DNA of 64,000 bases. It comes from Nitrosospira multiformis (GTDB lineage: Bacteria > Pseudomonadota > Gammaproteobacteria > Burkholderiales > Nitrosomonadaceae). The DNA lies in the NCBI RefSeq assembly GCF_900103165.1, contig NZ_FNKY01000001.1, positions 1,178,001 through 1,242,000 of the forward strand, written 5' to 3'. This document shows positions 35,554 through 45,773 of the stretch, piece after piece; the stretch's first letter is position 1, and each line of letters opens with the position of its first letter. Below the pieces are notes generated by a model. The model saw nothing but the letters and a program-made list of their open reading frames with translations. It did not search any database and was not told where the DNA came from. The translations under genes and the position numbers were made by a program.

Positions 35554-36771
35554 ATGACTAAACCGCTTATTATCGGGACCCCGCTGAGTCCCGCCGCCAC
35601 AAAGGTGATGTTGTTGGGCAGTGGTGAGCTCGGCAAGGAGGTCATTATCGCATTGCAACGCCTTGGCATAGAAACCATCGCCGTTGATCGCTATGCGAAT
35701 GCGCCCGGTCATCAGGTGGCGCACCGCGCGCATGTAGTCAATATGGCGGATGGCGCCGCATTGCGTAAACTGATAGAACAGGAGCAGCCGCAACTTATCG
35801 TACCCGAAATCGAGGCGATCGACACCGGCATGCTGGTAGAAATCGAACGGATGGGCATAGCACGTGTCATTCCGACAGCACGCGCCGCGCAACTCACCAT
35901 GCACCGTGAGGGAATCCGCCGTCTTGCGGTTGAAACGCTGGGCTTACCAGCGTCATCGTATGCCTTTGCCAGCAGCCTGAAAGAATTGCGTACAGCGATT
36001 GAAAATAGCATCGGCTATCCTTGCATAGTGAAACCGGTGATGTCTTCTTCCGGCAAGGGTCAATCGAAAATTGATCGTACGGGAGAAGTAGAGACCGCGT
36101 GGAACTATGCTGCCAGCGGCAGCAGAGTGGATCAGGGACGGGTAATTGTCGAGGGTTTCATCGATTTCGATTACGAAATAACACAGCTTACCGTACGTGC
36201 GATGAATGCGAATGGTGACGTGGAGACGCATTTTTGTGAGCCGATTGGTCATATTCAAATTCACGGCGATTACGTGGAAAGCTGGCAACCGCAGACAATG
36301 TCACTACTTGCGCTGCAACGTGCGCGTTACATTGCCGAGAAGATCACCGATAACCTCGGAGGCCTGGGTATTTTTGGCGTGGAACTATTTGTTAAGGGTG
36401 ACGATGTCTGGTTCAGCGAGGTCAGCCCGCGCCCGCATGATACCGGCATGGTAACGATGTGCAGTCAGTTTCAGAACGAATTCGAGCTTCATGCCCGCGC
36501 CATACTTGGTCTTCCAGTGAATACCGATTTGCGCGCGCCGGGTGCGAGTGCCGTGATTTACGGGCAGCTGGATCAGAAGGCTATCGCGTTTAGTGGCGTA
36601 GATGAAGCGTTGCGTATACCGCAAAGTGATTTGCGTCTATTCGGTAAGCCGGAATCGTTCGTCAATCGCCGCATGGGCGTGGCGCTCGCAAATGGTGTCG
36701 ATACGGTTGAGGCGAGGGCTCGCGCAAAACTTGCGGCCAGCCGCGTGATGGCGGTAAAAAATACCGCTTAA
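35554..36771 (+). CDS. purT: Formate-dependent GAR transformylase 2 (PurT)
   Basis: An ATP-grasp enzyme that formylates glycinamide ribonucleotide with free formate, an alternative to folate-dependent PurN. Motifs over its 405 residues: [85 protein letters not shown] and [12 protein letters not shown]. It is far from purEKC and has its own transcription unit. A short inverted repeat (GCGGTA/TACCGC) spans its stop codon. Confidence 0.95.
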   Translation: MTKPLIIGTPLSPAATKVMLLGSGELGKEVIIALQRLGIETIAVDRYANAPGHQVAHRAHVVNMADGAALRKLIEQEQPQLIVPEIEAIDTGMLVEIERMGIARVIPTARAAQLTMHREGIRRLAVETLGLPASSYAFASSLKELRTAIENSIGYPCIVKPVMSSSGKGQSKIDRTGEVETAWNYAASGSRVDQGRVIVEGFIDFDYEITQLTVRAMNANGDVETHFCEPIGHIQIHGDYVESWQPQTMSLLALQRARYIAEKITDNLGGLGIFGVELFVKGDDVWFSEVSPRPHDTGMVTMCSQFQNEFELHARAILGLPVNTDLRAPGASAVIYGQLDQKAIAFSGVDEALRIPQSDLRLFGKPESFVNRRMGVALANGVDTVEARARAKLAASRVMAVKNTA

Positions 36772-36926
36772 AAACGGGCGGTTAAGGTAAAGTCCAGGCA
36801 TATTGTACCGTTATTGTAAGTAGTCTATCAGCGTACTGATGCCTATCACATAAAGCTGAGCTGCGAAATGAGAACTGCGCGATAATACATCGTGTATTTT
36901 AAGTATTGGAACCGGGAGATACGGAA

Positions 36927-37781
36927 GTGAAAGGATTTTCGATACAGATGGATAAGCCATACAGGCTGCCACAGGTTCGAGCGGGACAGATGTTATGCTG
37001 GATAGCCTTGGTGTTGCTGGGTTTAAACATGATGGGATGCAGTCTCCTTCTGAAATCTCAATCACCCGAGCTTCCGGCCGTCTCTCCAGAGTCCAATATG
37101 AAGGAACAGCAAGAAATTGAACGCATGCAGAAGCTGCTAGTGGAAAAGGAAGCGGAAAAAGAGGCGCAGCAGCAGGAAATCGAACGCCTGCAAAAGATAC
37201 TGGTGGAGAAAGAGGCGCAGATCCGCGTTCAACAAGCCCGGCAGCAGGATCAGGCCAAGACTTTACAGGAGACAAGCAGTCAGGCTGTCCACGCCCAGGT
37301 GAAGCTTCGGCGGTTGGCCACACGGCCCGCCGCCGCTTCGACAATTGCGGAGGCTGAAGTTGCCATGGAGAACTTGAAATCATCTCCATTTACAGAATCC
37401 GAGCAGGTGGTGCAAAGCCAGGCACAGCGTCTCTTGAGCGCTGCCGCCGCGTCCTACGCGGAAGACAATCATGTCGCGGCCATGGAGTACGCTGCGTACG
37501 CTCGCGGATTGATCGACATGATAAAGAATAATCGTGCTTTCAAGACGTCGGATTCGCGCCGTGTGACAACGCCGTTCGAGGTACCCATCCCGTTGCGTGC
37601 CGCGACCAACAGCAATCTGCGCCAGAACCCGGCGCTCAGCGCAGCGGTGTTGAGTGTAGCGAAGAAAGATTCCCTGATGACAGCGGAGGCATATCAAGGT
37701 GACTGGCTGCGAATTCAGACAGCCGATGGGCAGTCGGGATGGGTACTGAATACATTGGTGGAAGCACAAGTGGGCAAGTAG
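36927..37781 (+). CDS. Coiled-coil SH3b lipoprotein
   Basis: A 284-residue predicted lipoprotein. The membrane segment CWIALVLLGLNMMGC ends in a lipobox-like MMGC. A coiled coil with repeated QEIERMQKLLVEKE / QEIERLQKILVEKE heptads follows (about residues 58-110). A helical domain comes next, and the C-terminus is an SH3b domain (PLRAATNSNLRQNPALSAAV, DWLRIQTADGQSGWVLNTLV) that should bind peptidoglycan. The open frame reaches a TTG at 36906. The GTG at 36927 has GGGAG eight bases upstream and is preferred. Its role is unknown, probably in the cell envelope. Confidence 0.75.
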   Translation: MKGFSIQMDKPYRLPQVRAGQMLCWIALVLLGLNMMGCSLLLKSQSPELPAVSPESNMKEQQEIERMQKLLVEKEAEKEAQQQEIERLQKILVEKEAQIRVQQARQQDQAKTLQETSSQAVHAQVKLRRLATRPAAASTIAEAEVAMENLKSSPFTESEQVVQSQAQRLLSAAAASYAEDNHVAAMEYAAYARGLIDMIKNNRAFKTSDSRRVTTPFEVPIPLRAATNSNLRQNPALSAAVLSVAKKDSLMTAEAYQGDWLRIQTADGQSGWVLNTLVEAQVGK

Positions 37782-37920
37782 TATTGTTCACAACAACGAC
37801 GAATAATGCGGAATGGGAATAATCCAGTCGTGACTCTATGCGGTTTCCTGCGCAGGCGTCAAATCGAGAATAGTTCGCGGGTATATTCTTAAAACAAGCG
37901 ATATTTCTGATGCACCAGTA

Positions 37921-38075
37921 GTGTCCGCCGAACTCAAAGGAAATCGGCTGCAAAAGTTATCTGGCCGGTCCATATTTCGCCGCTTTTTTCAGCCAATGAA
38001 ACAACTATTGGCCTTCAGAATCGTCAAAATTTGTCCTCGCCCCGTTACTTTTTCGCTTCGATTCTTTAAGTACGA
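37921..38075. repeat. Family 3 intergenic repeat, copy A
   Basis: This sequence aligns end to end with 48098-48262. Shared blocks include AAAGGAAAT, GCCAATG-AAC, GGC-TTCA-AATC-TCAAA and ATTCTT-AA. A hairpin GCCAAT/ATTGGC lies in the middle. It fills most of the convergent gap between the SH3 lipoprotein gene and the diguanylate cyclase gene. TATTTCGCCGCTTTTTT (37973-37989) is identical at 49447-49463. Confidence 0.6.
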
Positions 38076-38082
38076 TAGACCG

Positions 38083-39732
38083 CTAGGAGACGCAGAAAGC
38101 TCGATTACGGCCGGCATGCTTTGCCCCATAGAGTGCGCTATCGGCGCGAGCGAATACCGCTGTGGGTGTCATATCGCCGGACTGGCACTGCACGACGCCG
38201 ATACTCACCGTTACTGCGATTACCGAGTCATTGGCGCTGTAACGCATGTTTTCCACCTGGGAGCGAACGCGCTCCGCCGTTTTCAGCGCCTGGTCCGTTG
38301 ACGTTTCCACCAGAATAATAATGAATTCATCGCCGCCATAGCGTGCCGCATAATCAATACTGCGGATCGACTGAATGAGTATTCGGGCTACCGCTGTCAG
38401 GATCTCATCGCCAGTAATGTGGCCATAAGTGTCGTTGAGCGTTTTAAAGTAATCGATATCCATCATCAACAACGTAAATTCTCGCTGGGTACGTTTGAAA
38501 CGCGCAAGTTCATCGCTGAGGATCGCGTCAAGTTTGCTGCGGTTGTACAAGCCGGTAAGACTATCGGTGATGGAGAGTGTTTCCAGCACCTGATTCTGCT
38601 GCTGCATGGCTTGATTGGCAGCCATAATCTCGGCGTGACTATGACGCAACCTGTCTGCCATCTGATTGAATACCTGTGTGAGATGTCCCAGCTCGTCATT
38701 GCGTGTTGCAGTCAGCCGCACCTCAAGATCGCCGCCGGCGATCCTGTCCGCCGCGCCAATCAGACGTTGCAGCGGCCCGACAATCGAACGGCCCATCTGA
38801 AAGGCCACTGCCGCCACTACAATGACCAGCGCACCTACAAGCGCCAGAAACATATCGCGCAGTTCTACCCAGGCGCTGTATACCTCGCCGCGATCACGTT
38901 CCGCCACGATGGTGACTGGCAGATTTTCGGATACGTCGGCGAGTCCGATAACCTCCCGATGCGTCATTCCCTGGAAGACCAGGGACTCGCCGGGTTGTGA
39001 CTGCAAGCGTCGCAGTACCGATGTATCCAGTTGCTTCAGCTTCTCCGCATCGATCTGACTGCTGACAAGAATTCTTCCGTCCCGATCCAGCAGGAGTACT
39101 TCGCCCGGCGGCGATTTCTTGGCACTTTTCAGATGAGGCTGTAGCGTACGCAGGTCAAGCACGGCAACCAATGCACCCATTATGAGATTGTCGTATGATA
39201 ATACTGGAACCGCGATGCTGAGTGTGGTGGTGGTGTATTGTTCGTCCCAATGAGGAGGTGTGATCACGAGACCCTCCGTAAGAGAGTTTGGCGACCACTC
39301 GTCTGGAAGCGTTACGGCGGCGGCCACTGCCGCACTACTGGCTACGACCTGCCCGTCGGCGTTCACTACGGTTAGTTCCCGGAACGTGTCGAGCTTTTCC
39401 TGGACTGAACGCAGATAGTGCGCCAGGGCTTGCGGATTCTTGGTGACCGTATTTGCCCGGATATTCGCTTGCGGCCGGGCAATCGCCGATAACCCGTCGA
39501 TGACCGCATTGGACGTGGACGATACGCGCACCTCGTGGGCACGTTTATCAATCCAGAGTTCTATTTCGCGACTGGCGTCACTTGTCAGCGTACGAAGTTC
39601 ACGAGTGACGTTACCGCTGATCTGCGCCTCATTCTGCCGAAACGACAGCAATCCCAGTCCCAACGATGGAATAAGCGTGGCTATGATGGCGAAAACCATT
39701 ATTTTGCTTCTTATACTTTTTAACCACACCAT
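38083..39732 (-). CDS. Membrane diguanylate cyclase (dCache-HAMP-GGDEF)
   Basis: A 549-residue sensor that should make cyclic di-GMP. After a first membrane helix (IMVFAIIATLIPSLGLGLLSF) comes a periplasmic Cache-type domain (about 40-290). A second helix (FLALVGALVIVVAAVAFQMG), a HAMP domain (IVGPLQRLIGAADRIAGGDLEVRL), a short coiled coil and a GGDEF domain follow. DSLTGLYNRSKLD, DIDYFKTLNDTYGH and the intact active site RYGGDEF (about 464-470) argue for activity. I saw no clear RxxD inhibitory site. The frame extends upstream to 39888; the ATGs at 39777 and 39732 are both possible, and the latter starts just before the helix. Confidence 0.88.
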   Translation of the reverse strand: MVWLKSIRSKIMVFAIIATLIPSLGLGLLSFRQNEAQISGNVTRELRTLTSDASREIELWIDKRAHEVRVSSTSNAVIDGLSAIARPQANIRANTVTKNPQALAHYLRSVQEKLDTFRELTVVNADGQVVASSAAVAAAVTLPDEWSPNSLTEGLVITPPHWDEQYTTTTLSIAVPVLSYDNLIMGALVAVLDLRTLQPHLKSAKKSPPGEVLLLDRDGRILVSSQIDAEKLKQLDTSVLRRLQSQPGESLVFQGMTHREVIGLADVSENLPVTIVAERDRGEVYSAWVELRDMFLALVGALVIVVAAVAFQMGRSIVGPLQRLIGAADRIAGGDLEVRLTATRNDELGHLTQVFNQMADRLRHSHAEIMAANQAMQQQNQVLETLSITDSLTGLYNRSKLDAILSDELARFKRTQREFTLLMMDIDYFKTLNDTYGHITGDEILTAVARILIQSIRSIDYAARYGGDEFIIILVETSTDQALKTAERVRSQVENMRYSANDSVIAVTVSIGVVQCQSGDMTPTAVFARADSALYGAKHAGRNRAFCVS

Positions 39733-39923
39733 GTGAATAAGTATATCTAAAAATTTCAAAATAGACGGGAACGTCATACCCGAACGCAGGATTATTTTTC
39801 CTGAAGGCAGCGATTCTACGCTTGAAAGTCCTACTGAAAAAATCCTATAGCGGTTCTCAATATGCGCCGGAATCGTACGGGAATGCAATACGGATTTTAA
39901 GCATATTTGATTTTACGGGACTT

Positions 39924-42900
39924 TCATTTACTTAACTCTGTGATCAAGTTCTTTATTCGTTTTACCCGTTCCACCACCCCCGTAATCTTTACCTTTATTT
40001 TCAAGCGATCGGGGCCTGAAAGTTCATATTCGCGGCTGCGTTGAATAAGTGCGATGATTTTAGCGACATCTACCGGTGGATCGGGGATAAATTGTACCTG
40101 GATATACTCAATGCCAGCTTCTACCCGGGTGATTCCCAATGGCTTGGCGGCGGCGCGCAGGCGATGGCAGTCCAGCAATGCTCTGACAGGATCCGGCAAA
40201 AGGCCGAAGCGATCGATCAATTCACTTTGCATGTCATCCAGCTGCTCATCGCTTGTGCAATTGGCCAGGCGTTTGTACAGTGTCAGGCGCTCATGCACGT
40301 CACTGCAATACTCCTCCGGCAACAAGGCGGGTACATGCAGGTTAATCTCGGTCGCGACTCCCAGGGGATGCTGGATATCGGGTTCTTTACCCTCTTTCAA
40401 TGATCGAACGGCGGCATCCAGCATGGTGGTATAGAGACTGAAGCCAATTTCCTGCATTTCGCCGCTTTGGGATTCACCCAGCACTTCCCCGGCACCCCGG
40501 ATTTCCAGGTCGTGCATGGCGAGGTAGAAGCCTGCTCCCAACTCTTCCATTGTTTGAATGGCTTCGAGACGCTTTCTGGCTTGTGTGCCCAGCGCCTCTT
40601 CCTCCGGTACTAGAAGGTAGGCATAGGCCTGATGATGTGAGCGCCCCACTCGCCCGCGCAACTGATGCAATTGGGCAAGGCCGAATCTGTCCGCGCGATT
40701 GATGATGATGGTGTTGGCCGTGGGGATGTCAATGCCGGTCTCGATGATGGTGGTGCAAAGCAACAGATTAAAACGCTGCTGATAGAAATCCTTCATCACG
40801 TGTTCCAACTCGCGTTCGCGCATTTGTCCATGGGCGATCTGTATGCGCGCTTCGGGCAATAACCGGACAAGCTTGTCATATATCAGCGGAATGGTGCCTA
40901 TTTCGTTGTGCAGAAAATATATTTGGCCGCCACGTTTTAGTTCTCGCAGGCACGCCTCGCGGATGACCCCCTCGGAAAGGCGGCTGACAAAAGTTTTGAT
41001 TGCAAGCCGCCGCTGCGGTGCGGTGGCAATCACGGAAAAGTCGCGCAGGCCCTCCAGCGACATCGCAAGCGTACGGGGAATGGGTGTCGCGGTAAGTGTC
41101 AGTACATCGACTTCAGCGCGTAGATTCTTCAGTTGCTCCTTTTGGCGCACGCCAAAGCGATGCTCCTCGTCAATGATGACCAGGCCCAGATTCTTGAATT
41201 TCACCCCTTTTTGAATCAGTTTATGGGTGCCAATGACAATTTCTATTTGCCCATTGGCCAGTCCATTCAATGCCTGGGTTTGCTCTTTGGCTGAACGGAA
41301 ACGTGACAGCTCCGCAATTTTTATTGGCCACTCCTCCGCAATCAGACTGAAGCGATCGGAGAAATTCTGGAAGTGTTGCTCGGCCAGTAACGTGGTAGGC
41401 ACCAGCACCGCAACCTGTTTGCCATCGGCAACAGCGACGAACGCGGCGCGCAACGCCACTTCGGTTTTACCAAAACCTACGTCGCCACAGATCAATCGGT
41501 CCATCGGCTTACCTGAAGTCAGATCCTCGATCACTGCCTCAATCGCAGCTGCCTGATCGGGTGTTTCCTCGAAGCCGAAGCCCTCGACAAAGGCTTCATA
41601 ATCATGTTGCCTGAAACCAAACGCATGGCCCAGACGAGCGGTCCGCTGAGCATACAGATTGAGCAGTTCCGCAGCGGTATCGCGCACCTGCTGCATCGCT
41701 TTGCGCTTGGCTTTGTCCCATTGGCCGCTGCCGAGTTTATGCAGCGGTGCGGCTTCGGGCGCCGCCCCGCTATATCGCCCGATAAGATGCAGTTGCGAGA
41801 CCGGTACGTAAAGTTTGTCTCCTCCCTCGTATTCCAGCGATAAAAACTCGGTTGCGCCTTCTCCCAGATCCATGCTTATCAGCCCAAGGTAACGGCCAAT
41901 GCCATGTTGTTCATGTACCACCGGATCACCGGATTTGATTTCGGAGAGATCGCGCAGCATTGCATCACCCACCGCTGTAGCTTTACGCGAATCACGTTCA
42001 CGGCGGCCGTGCAGATGTCTTGCGTAGAGTTCACTTTCGGTAATGAAGGCCATGCCCTCAGCGGATAGTATGAACCCGTTATGCAACGGCGCAACGCTGA
42101 GCATAAAGGATTGGGTGCTTGCCAGAAATTGTGCGTAACCATCGCAAATATCAGGGGATAGCCCATATTGCTTCAGGTGATCCAGGATCAACTCCCGTCT
42201 ACCAAGGCTTTCCGCCAGCAGCAATGTTCGCCCCGCCGGCGATTGGAAGCTGGCGGTGAATTCCGGAATGAACCTGGCAAGCCTCTCCGCGGGATTGTCA
42301 GCGCGGCGGTCGATTTGCAGGGGCGGCAGCAAACGGGTCAAATTCTGGGCATTGAGATCCGTGCCTTGAATTTCGGATGGGATTTCAACACGAGGATAAG
42401 GCTTTAGCGCGCCAAAAAAAGCATCCGTCGTGACAAACAATTCTCCCGGTGGTAGAAGCGGCCGGTCATGGTCGCCGCGTAGCAACTGATAGCGTGATTG
42501 CGTGTCATGCCAAAAGCTCTCGACTGCCGGGTAGATATCATGGTGGAGGCATAGCGGCATCGTTTGTGGCAAGTAGTCGAACAGCGTCGCAGTATGGGCA
42601 AAAAATAGCGGCAAGTAATACTCAATCCCCGCGGGTGCGACACCTTTGCTTACATCCTTGTAAATGCGGCTCCGTGACGGATCGCCTTCAAATTTTTCGC
42701 GGAAATTGCTTCGAAAACAAGCACGGCCCTCTTCGTCAAAAGGGAATTCACGCGCCGGCAATAACCGTATTTCGGTGACGGGATAGACGCTTCTTTGCGT
42801 ATCCACGTCGAACGTGCGGATGGTTTCGATTTCATCGTCCAGTAAATCAATGCGGTAAGGCAGCGGACTGCCCATCGGGAACAGATCAATCAGACCGCCA

Positions 42901-43385
42901 CGCAAGCTGTATTCTCCTGGCGATAGCACTTGAGTGACATGAGTGTAACCCGCCAGAGTCATCTGGCTGCGCAGCGCGCTTAGATTGAGCGTTTCTCCCC
43001 GCTTAAGAAAAAAAGTGTGCGCAGCAAGATATTCTCGCGGCGGCATGCGATATAGCGCGGTGGTGACGGGTACGATTAATATATCGCAGGCGCCGCTCAT
43101 GAGCTGATAAAGCGTGGAGAGCCGCTCGGAAATCAGGTCGTGGTGGGGTGAGAAGGTGTCGTATGGCAGTGTCTCCCAATCCGGCAGCAGATGAGTTTTC
43201 AGTTCGGGTGAAAAAAAAGGTATCTCTTCCAGTAATCTTTGCGCGGCAAGCGCGCTCGCCGTAATAATCGCTATCGGTTTTGCCTGCTGTGCCAGCTGTG
43301 CGAGCGCGAGCGCATCGCAAGAGCCGTCGAAATGGGGATAGCGAATTGTTGATCTGGGTGCGGGAATCGTCAGCTTGAGTGGCAT
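39924..43385 (-). CDS. mfd: Transcription-repair coupling factor (Mfd)
   Basis: A 1153-residue translocase that removes stalled RNA polymerase and recruits UvrA. The UvrB-like N-terminal region (LLPDWETLPYDTFSPH, LSPGEYSLRGGLIDLFPMG) is followed by the RNA polymerase-interacting domain near 480-540. The RecG-like motor shows LICGDVGFGKTEVALRAAF, LVPTTLLAEQH, VIIDEEHRFGVRQKE, LTLTATPIPRTL, THKLIQKG and GRVGRSHHQAYAYLL. The C-terminal D7 domain is present. Length and motif order are normal. It is preceded by a family 1 repeat 43 bases upstream. Confidence 0.97.
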   Translation of the reverse strand: MPLKLTIPAPRSTIRYPHFDGSCDALALAQLAQQAKPIAIITASALAAQRLLEEIPFFSPELKTHLLPDWETLPYDTFSPHHDLISERLSTLYQLMSGACDILIVPVTTALYRMPPREYLAAHTFFLKRGETLNLSALRSQMTLAGYTHVTQVLSPGEYSLRGGLIDLFPMGSPLPYRIDLLDDEIETIRTFDVDTQRSVYPVTEIRLLPAREFPFDEEGRACFRSNFREKFEGDPSRSRIYKDVSKGVAPAGIEYYLPLFFAHTATLFDYLPQTMPLCLHHDIYPAVESFWHDTQSRYQLLRGDHDRPLLPPGELFVTTDAFFGALKPYPRVEIPSEIQGTDLNAQNLTRLLPPLQIDRRADNPAERLARFIPEFTASFQSPAGRTLLLAESLGRRELILDHLKQYGLSPDICDGYAQFLASTQSFMLSVAPLHNGFILSAEGMAFITESELYARHLHGRRERDSRKATAVGDAMLRDLSEIKSGDPVVHEQHGIGRYLGLISMDLGEGATEFLSLEYEGGDKLYVPVSQLHLIGRYSGAAPEAAPLHKLGSGQWDKAKRKAMQQVRDTAAELLNLYAQRTARLGHAFGFRQHDYEAFVEGFGFEETPDQAAAIEAVIEDLTSGKPMDRLICGDVGFGKTEVALRAAFVAVADGKQVAVLVPTTLLAEQHFQNFSDRFSLIAEEWPIKIAELSRFRSAKEQTQALNGLANGQIEIVIGTHKLIQKGVKFKNLGLVIIDEEHRFGVRQKEQLKNLRAEVDVLTLTATPIPRTLAMSLEGLRDFSVIATAPQRRLAIKTFVSRLSEGVIREACLRELKRGGQIYFLHNEIGTIPLIYDKLVRLLPEARIQIAHGQMRERELEHVMKDFYQQRFNLLLCTTIIETGIDIPTANTIIINRADRFGLAQLHQLRGRVGRSHHQAYAYLLVPEEEALGTQARKRLEAIQTMEELGAGFYLAMHDLEIRGAGEVLGESQSGEMQEIGFSLYTTMLDAAVRSLKEGKEPDIQHPLGVATEINLHVPALLPEEYCSDVHERLTLYKRLANCTSDEQLDDMQSELIDRFGLLPDPVRALLDCHRLRAAAKPLGITRVEAGIEYIQVQFIPDPPVDVAKIIALIQRSREYELSGPDRLKIKVKITGVVERVKRIKNLITELSK

Positions 43386-43427
43386 CTGCGGATACTATTG
43401 TCTGTTATCGATGGGCAGCGAATGATA

Positions 43428-43667
43428 AACCTAAATCCGGCAGTTGATCGCTCATTTAATAGATCAGTGTTGTGATTAATAACAATATTTCGTATTATTT
43501 TACGCTTACCTTTTGGGTGAGTCCGCTACAGGGCAGATTGCACGGTTTTTACGGCGCATGGCAGCGTTGCAACTCCTTGGAATGGAATGACCATTCCGCG
43601 TCGTTGCGCCTCGCTCTGCACCCCAAAAACCGCACACTCCGCCCCGTCCAACTGCCGGATTTAGGAT
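43428..43667. repeat. Family 1 inverted-end repeat, copy C (240 bp)
   Basis: AACCTAAATCCGGCAGTTG (43428-43446) is inverted at 43649-43667 with only the outermost bases unpaired. It keeps the AT-rich block TAATAACAATATTTCGTATT, the TTACC-TTTT-GGGTGA hairpin and the nested inverted repeat (GCACGGTTTTTACGG versus CCCCAAAAACCGCACA). It lacks the G+C core found in copy B. Changed bases at the two ends compensate: GGCAGTTG pairs with CAACTGCC here, GGTAGTTG with CAACTACC in copy B. It lies upstream of mfd. Confidence 0.85.
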
Positions 43668-43853
43668 AAACGCCATCGCTCCCCATTGAAAAGAAGTTTA
43701 TGTGTCAGTGATCGGGCCGGCGTCCGGTATGGCTGGTTGACTGTTGCAGGAAAAGTGGCGCCGCTGTTCATCCGGTTCAACAGGCTGATCAAGGGACGAG
43801 AGGCAGATGGCAAAATGAGCACGTCAAGGTTCTTGCCTTTCAGGAACCGATAA

Positions 43854-45653
43854 TCAGGCGCCAGTGCTTAAAGCGGATGGAAACCAGTAATCCAGAATGA
43901 ATTGCAGGGTGGAGCCGCCGTTGAACTCATTCATTTCCAACCGATAAACCGCATCTATCGTTTCCGGAAGCGGAGTCGTGTGAAAGAACAGCATGGCGTC
44001 ATAGAGACGGCCTGATTTGTTCGATTCGCGCTCTCCGGGCCGTGTTTCCTGTTTCCTCAATTTTAACTTCAGATGCTTCTCTCCGACTATTCGCTGCGTT
44101 TCCACCCGGAAGCAGGCATTGAATGCGGGCTGGGTGAAGCCCTGCCCCCACACCTGTTCCGTAAGACGCCGTACCAGTTCCGGACTCAACTCGGACTCAT
44201 CCAGGCTCCCGTCGGTTTCGATAACCAGCGTGAGGTCGGCCGGGGTAAGCAATGTCTGCGCGATTTGCTCGAAAGCATCACGAAATTTTTCGAAATCGCT
44301 GGCGCGTACTGTCAGCCCCGCCGCCGCCGCGTGGCCCCCAAACTTGAGCAGCAGGCCTGGGTAACGCTTGGAAACCAGATCCAATGAGTCCCGCAGATGG
44401 AACCCTGTAATGGATCTCCCCGAGCCTTTTATTTCGCCGTCGCCGCCAGGTGCAAATGCAATAACGGGGCGATGGAATTTGTCCTTTATGCGCGATGCGA
44501 GTATGCCGATCACGCCCTGGTGCCAACCCGGATTGAACAGGCTCAAGCTATGGGTATTCAGAGTCTTGCCAGTGGCGTTTTGCGTCGCATTATGCATAGG
44601 CTGCGTGGAAAGCGCGGTCTCCAGCATAACCAGTGCGCTGTCCTGCATGTCCGATTCGATTTCCCGGCGTTGACGATTAAGCGCGTCGAGTTGCAAGGCA
44701 ATTTGCGAGGCGCGAGATTCGTCCTCGGTGATGAGGCACTCAATGCCCAGTGCCATATCGTCCAGCCGTCCCGCGGCATTCAATCTCGGCCCAAGCATGA
44801 AACCCAGTTCGTAGGTGGAGGTCCGCCGGAAATCCCGCCGCGCGACTTGCATCAGTGCGTTGATACCCGCGCAGCCATGTCCTCTGCGGATGCGTTGCAA
44901 GCCTTGCTGCACCAGGATACGATTGTTGTCATCAAGCTTCACTACATCGGCCACGGTGCCCAATGCAACCAGGTCAAGCAGGCTGGCCAGATTAGGTTCT
45001 TTTTGGGGAGGTGCAAATATTCCTCTAGCGCGCAGCACCGCCCGCAGCGCCAGCATCAGGTAAAATATCACGCCCACTCCGGCAAGATGCTTACTGGGAA
45101 AATCACAGCCGCGTTGATTGGGATTTACAATAACGGCGGCGTCTGGCAGTTCATCCCCAGGCAGATGATGGTCGGTCACAAATACTTGCATGCCGAGACG
45201 ATTGGCTTCCGCCACCCCTTCCACGCTGGCGATGCCATTATCCACCGTTATGAGGATGTCCGGACGATTCGTGGTAGCGGCGGCAAGCCGTACGATTTCC
45301 GGCGTGAGGCCATAACCATATTCGAAACGATTGGGAACAAGATAATCCACTATCGCGCCAAATTTTCTCAGTGCACGTATGCCAACAGCACAAGCGGTGG
45401 CGCCATCCGAGTCATAATCGGCAATAATCAGCAGGCGCTTCCGCGCAAGGATTGCGTCGGCCAGGCGCACCGCCATGGTGGAAACGTTCTTCAGACGCTC
45501 AAATGGAATCAGTCGCGACAATTCCATGTCGAGTTGATTCGGCTCTTCGATGCCACGCGCAGCGTAAACGCGAGCCAGTACTGGATGTAAGCCACTTCGG
45601 ACAAGCGTATCGAAGGTATGCGACGGATAATTGCGAATAATGATATTGGGCAT
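43854..45653 (-). CDS. recJ: Single-stranded-DNA 5'-exonuclease RecJ
   Basis: A 599-residue DHH-family nuclease acting in recombination and mismatch repair. Motif I is LLIIADYDSDGATACAVG, motif II ITVDNGIAS, motif III VTDHHLPGDELPDA with VNPNQRGCDFPSKHLAGVGV, and the DHHA1 portion ends with FGGHAAAAGLTV. The C-terminal OB fold follows. Length and motifs are normal. It stands alone between copy C of the family 1 repeat and the BON/DUF1207 gene. Confidence 0.95.
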   Translation of the reverse strand: MPNIIIRNYPSHTFDTLVRSGLHPVLARVYAARGIEEPNQLDMELSRLIPFERLKNVSTMAVRLADAILARKRLLIIADYDSDGATACAVGIRALRKFGAIVDYLVPNRFEYGYGLTPEIVRLAAATTNRPDILITVDNGIASVEGVAEANRLGMQVFVTDHHLPGDELPDAAVIVNPNQRGCDFPSKHLAGVGVIFYLMLALRAVLRARGIFAPPQKEPNLASLLDLVALGTVADVVKLDDNNRILVQQGLQRIRRGHGCAGINALMQVARRDFRRTSTYELGFMLGPRLNAAGRLDDMALGIECLITEDESRASQIALQLDALNRQRREIESDMQDSALVMLETALSTQPMHNATQNATGKTLNTHSLSLFNPGWHQGVIGILASRIKDKFHRPVIAFAPGGDGEIKGSGRSITGFHLRDSLDLVSKRYPGLLLKFGGHAAAAGLTVRASDFEKFRDAFEQIAQTLLTPADLTLVIETDGSLDESELSPELVRRLTEQVWGQGFTQPAFNACFRVETQRIVGEKHLKLKLRKQETRPGERESNKSGRLYDAMLFFHTTPLPETIDAVYRLEMNEFNGGSTLQFILDYWFPSALSTGA

Positions 45654-45773
45654 GCACTAGAGATTGAAACCTTTAATTTTCTAGTATAACGCCTGCCGCT
45701 TTATTCGCGTTCCTTTCCAATCCTCTGCGACGGGAAAGAACACTCGTCATCCATTCATCTATACAAATTGAAT

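Noticed and set aside
44397-45590. 397-codon open frame on the plus strand inside recJ
   Set aside because: It is antisense to intact recJ, with no signal, domain or ribosome site; composition (rich in His, Arg, Gln) is typical of a shadow frame.
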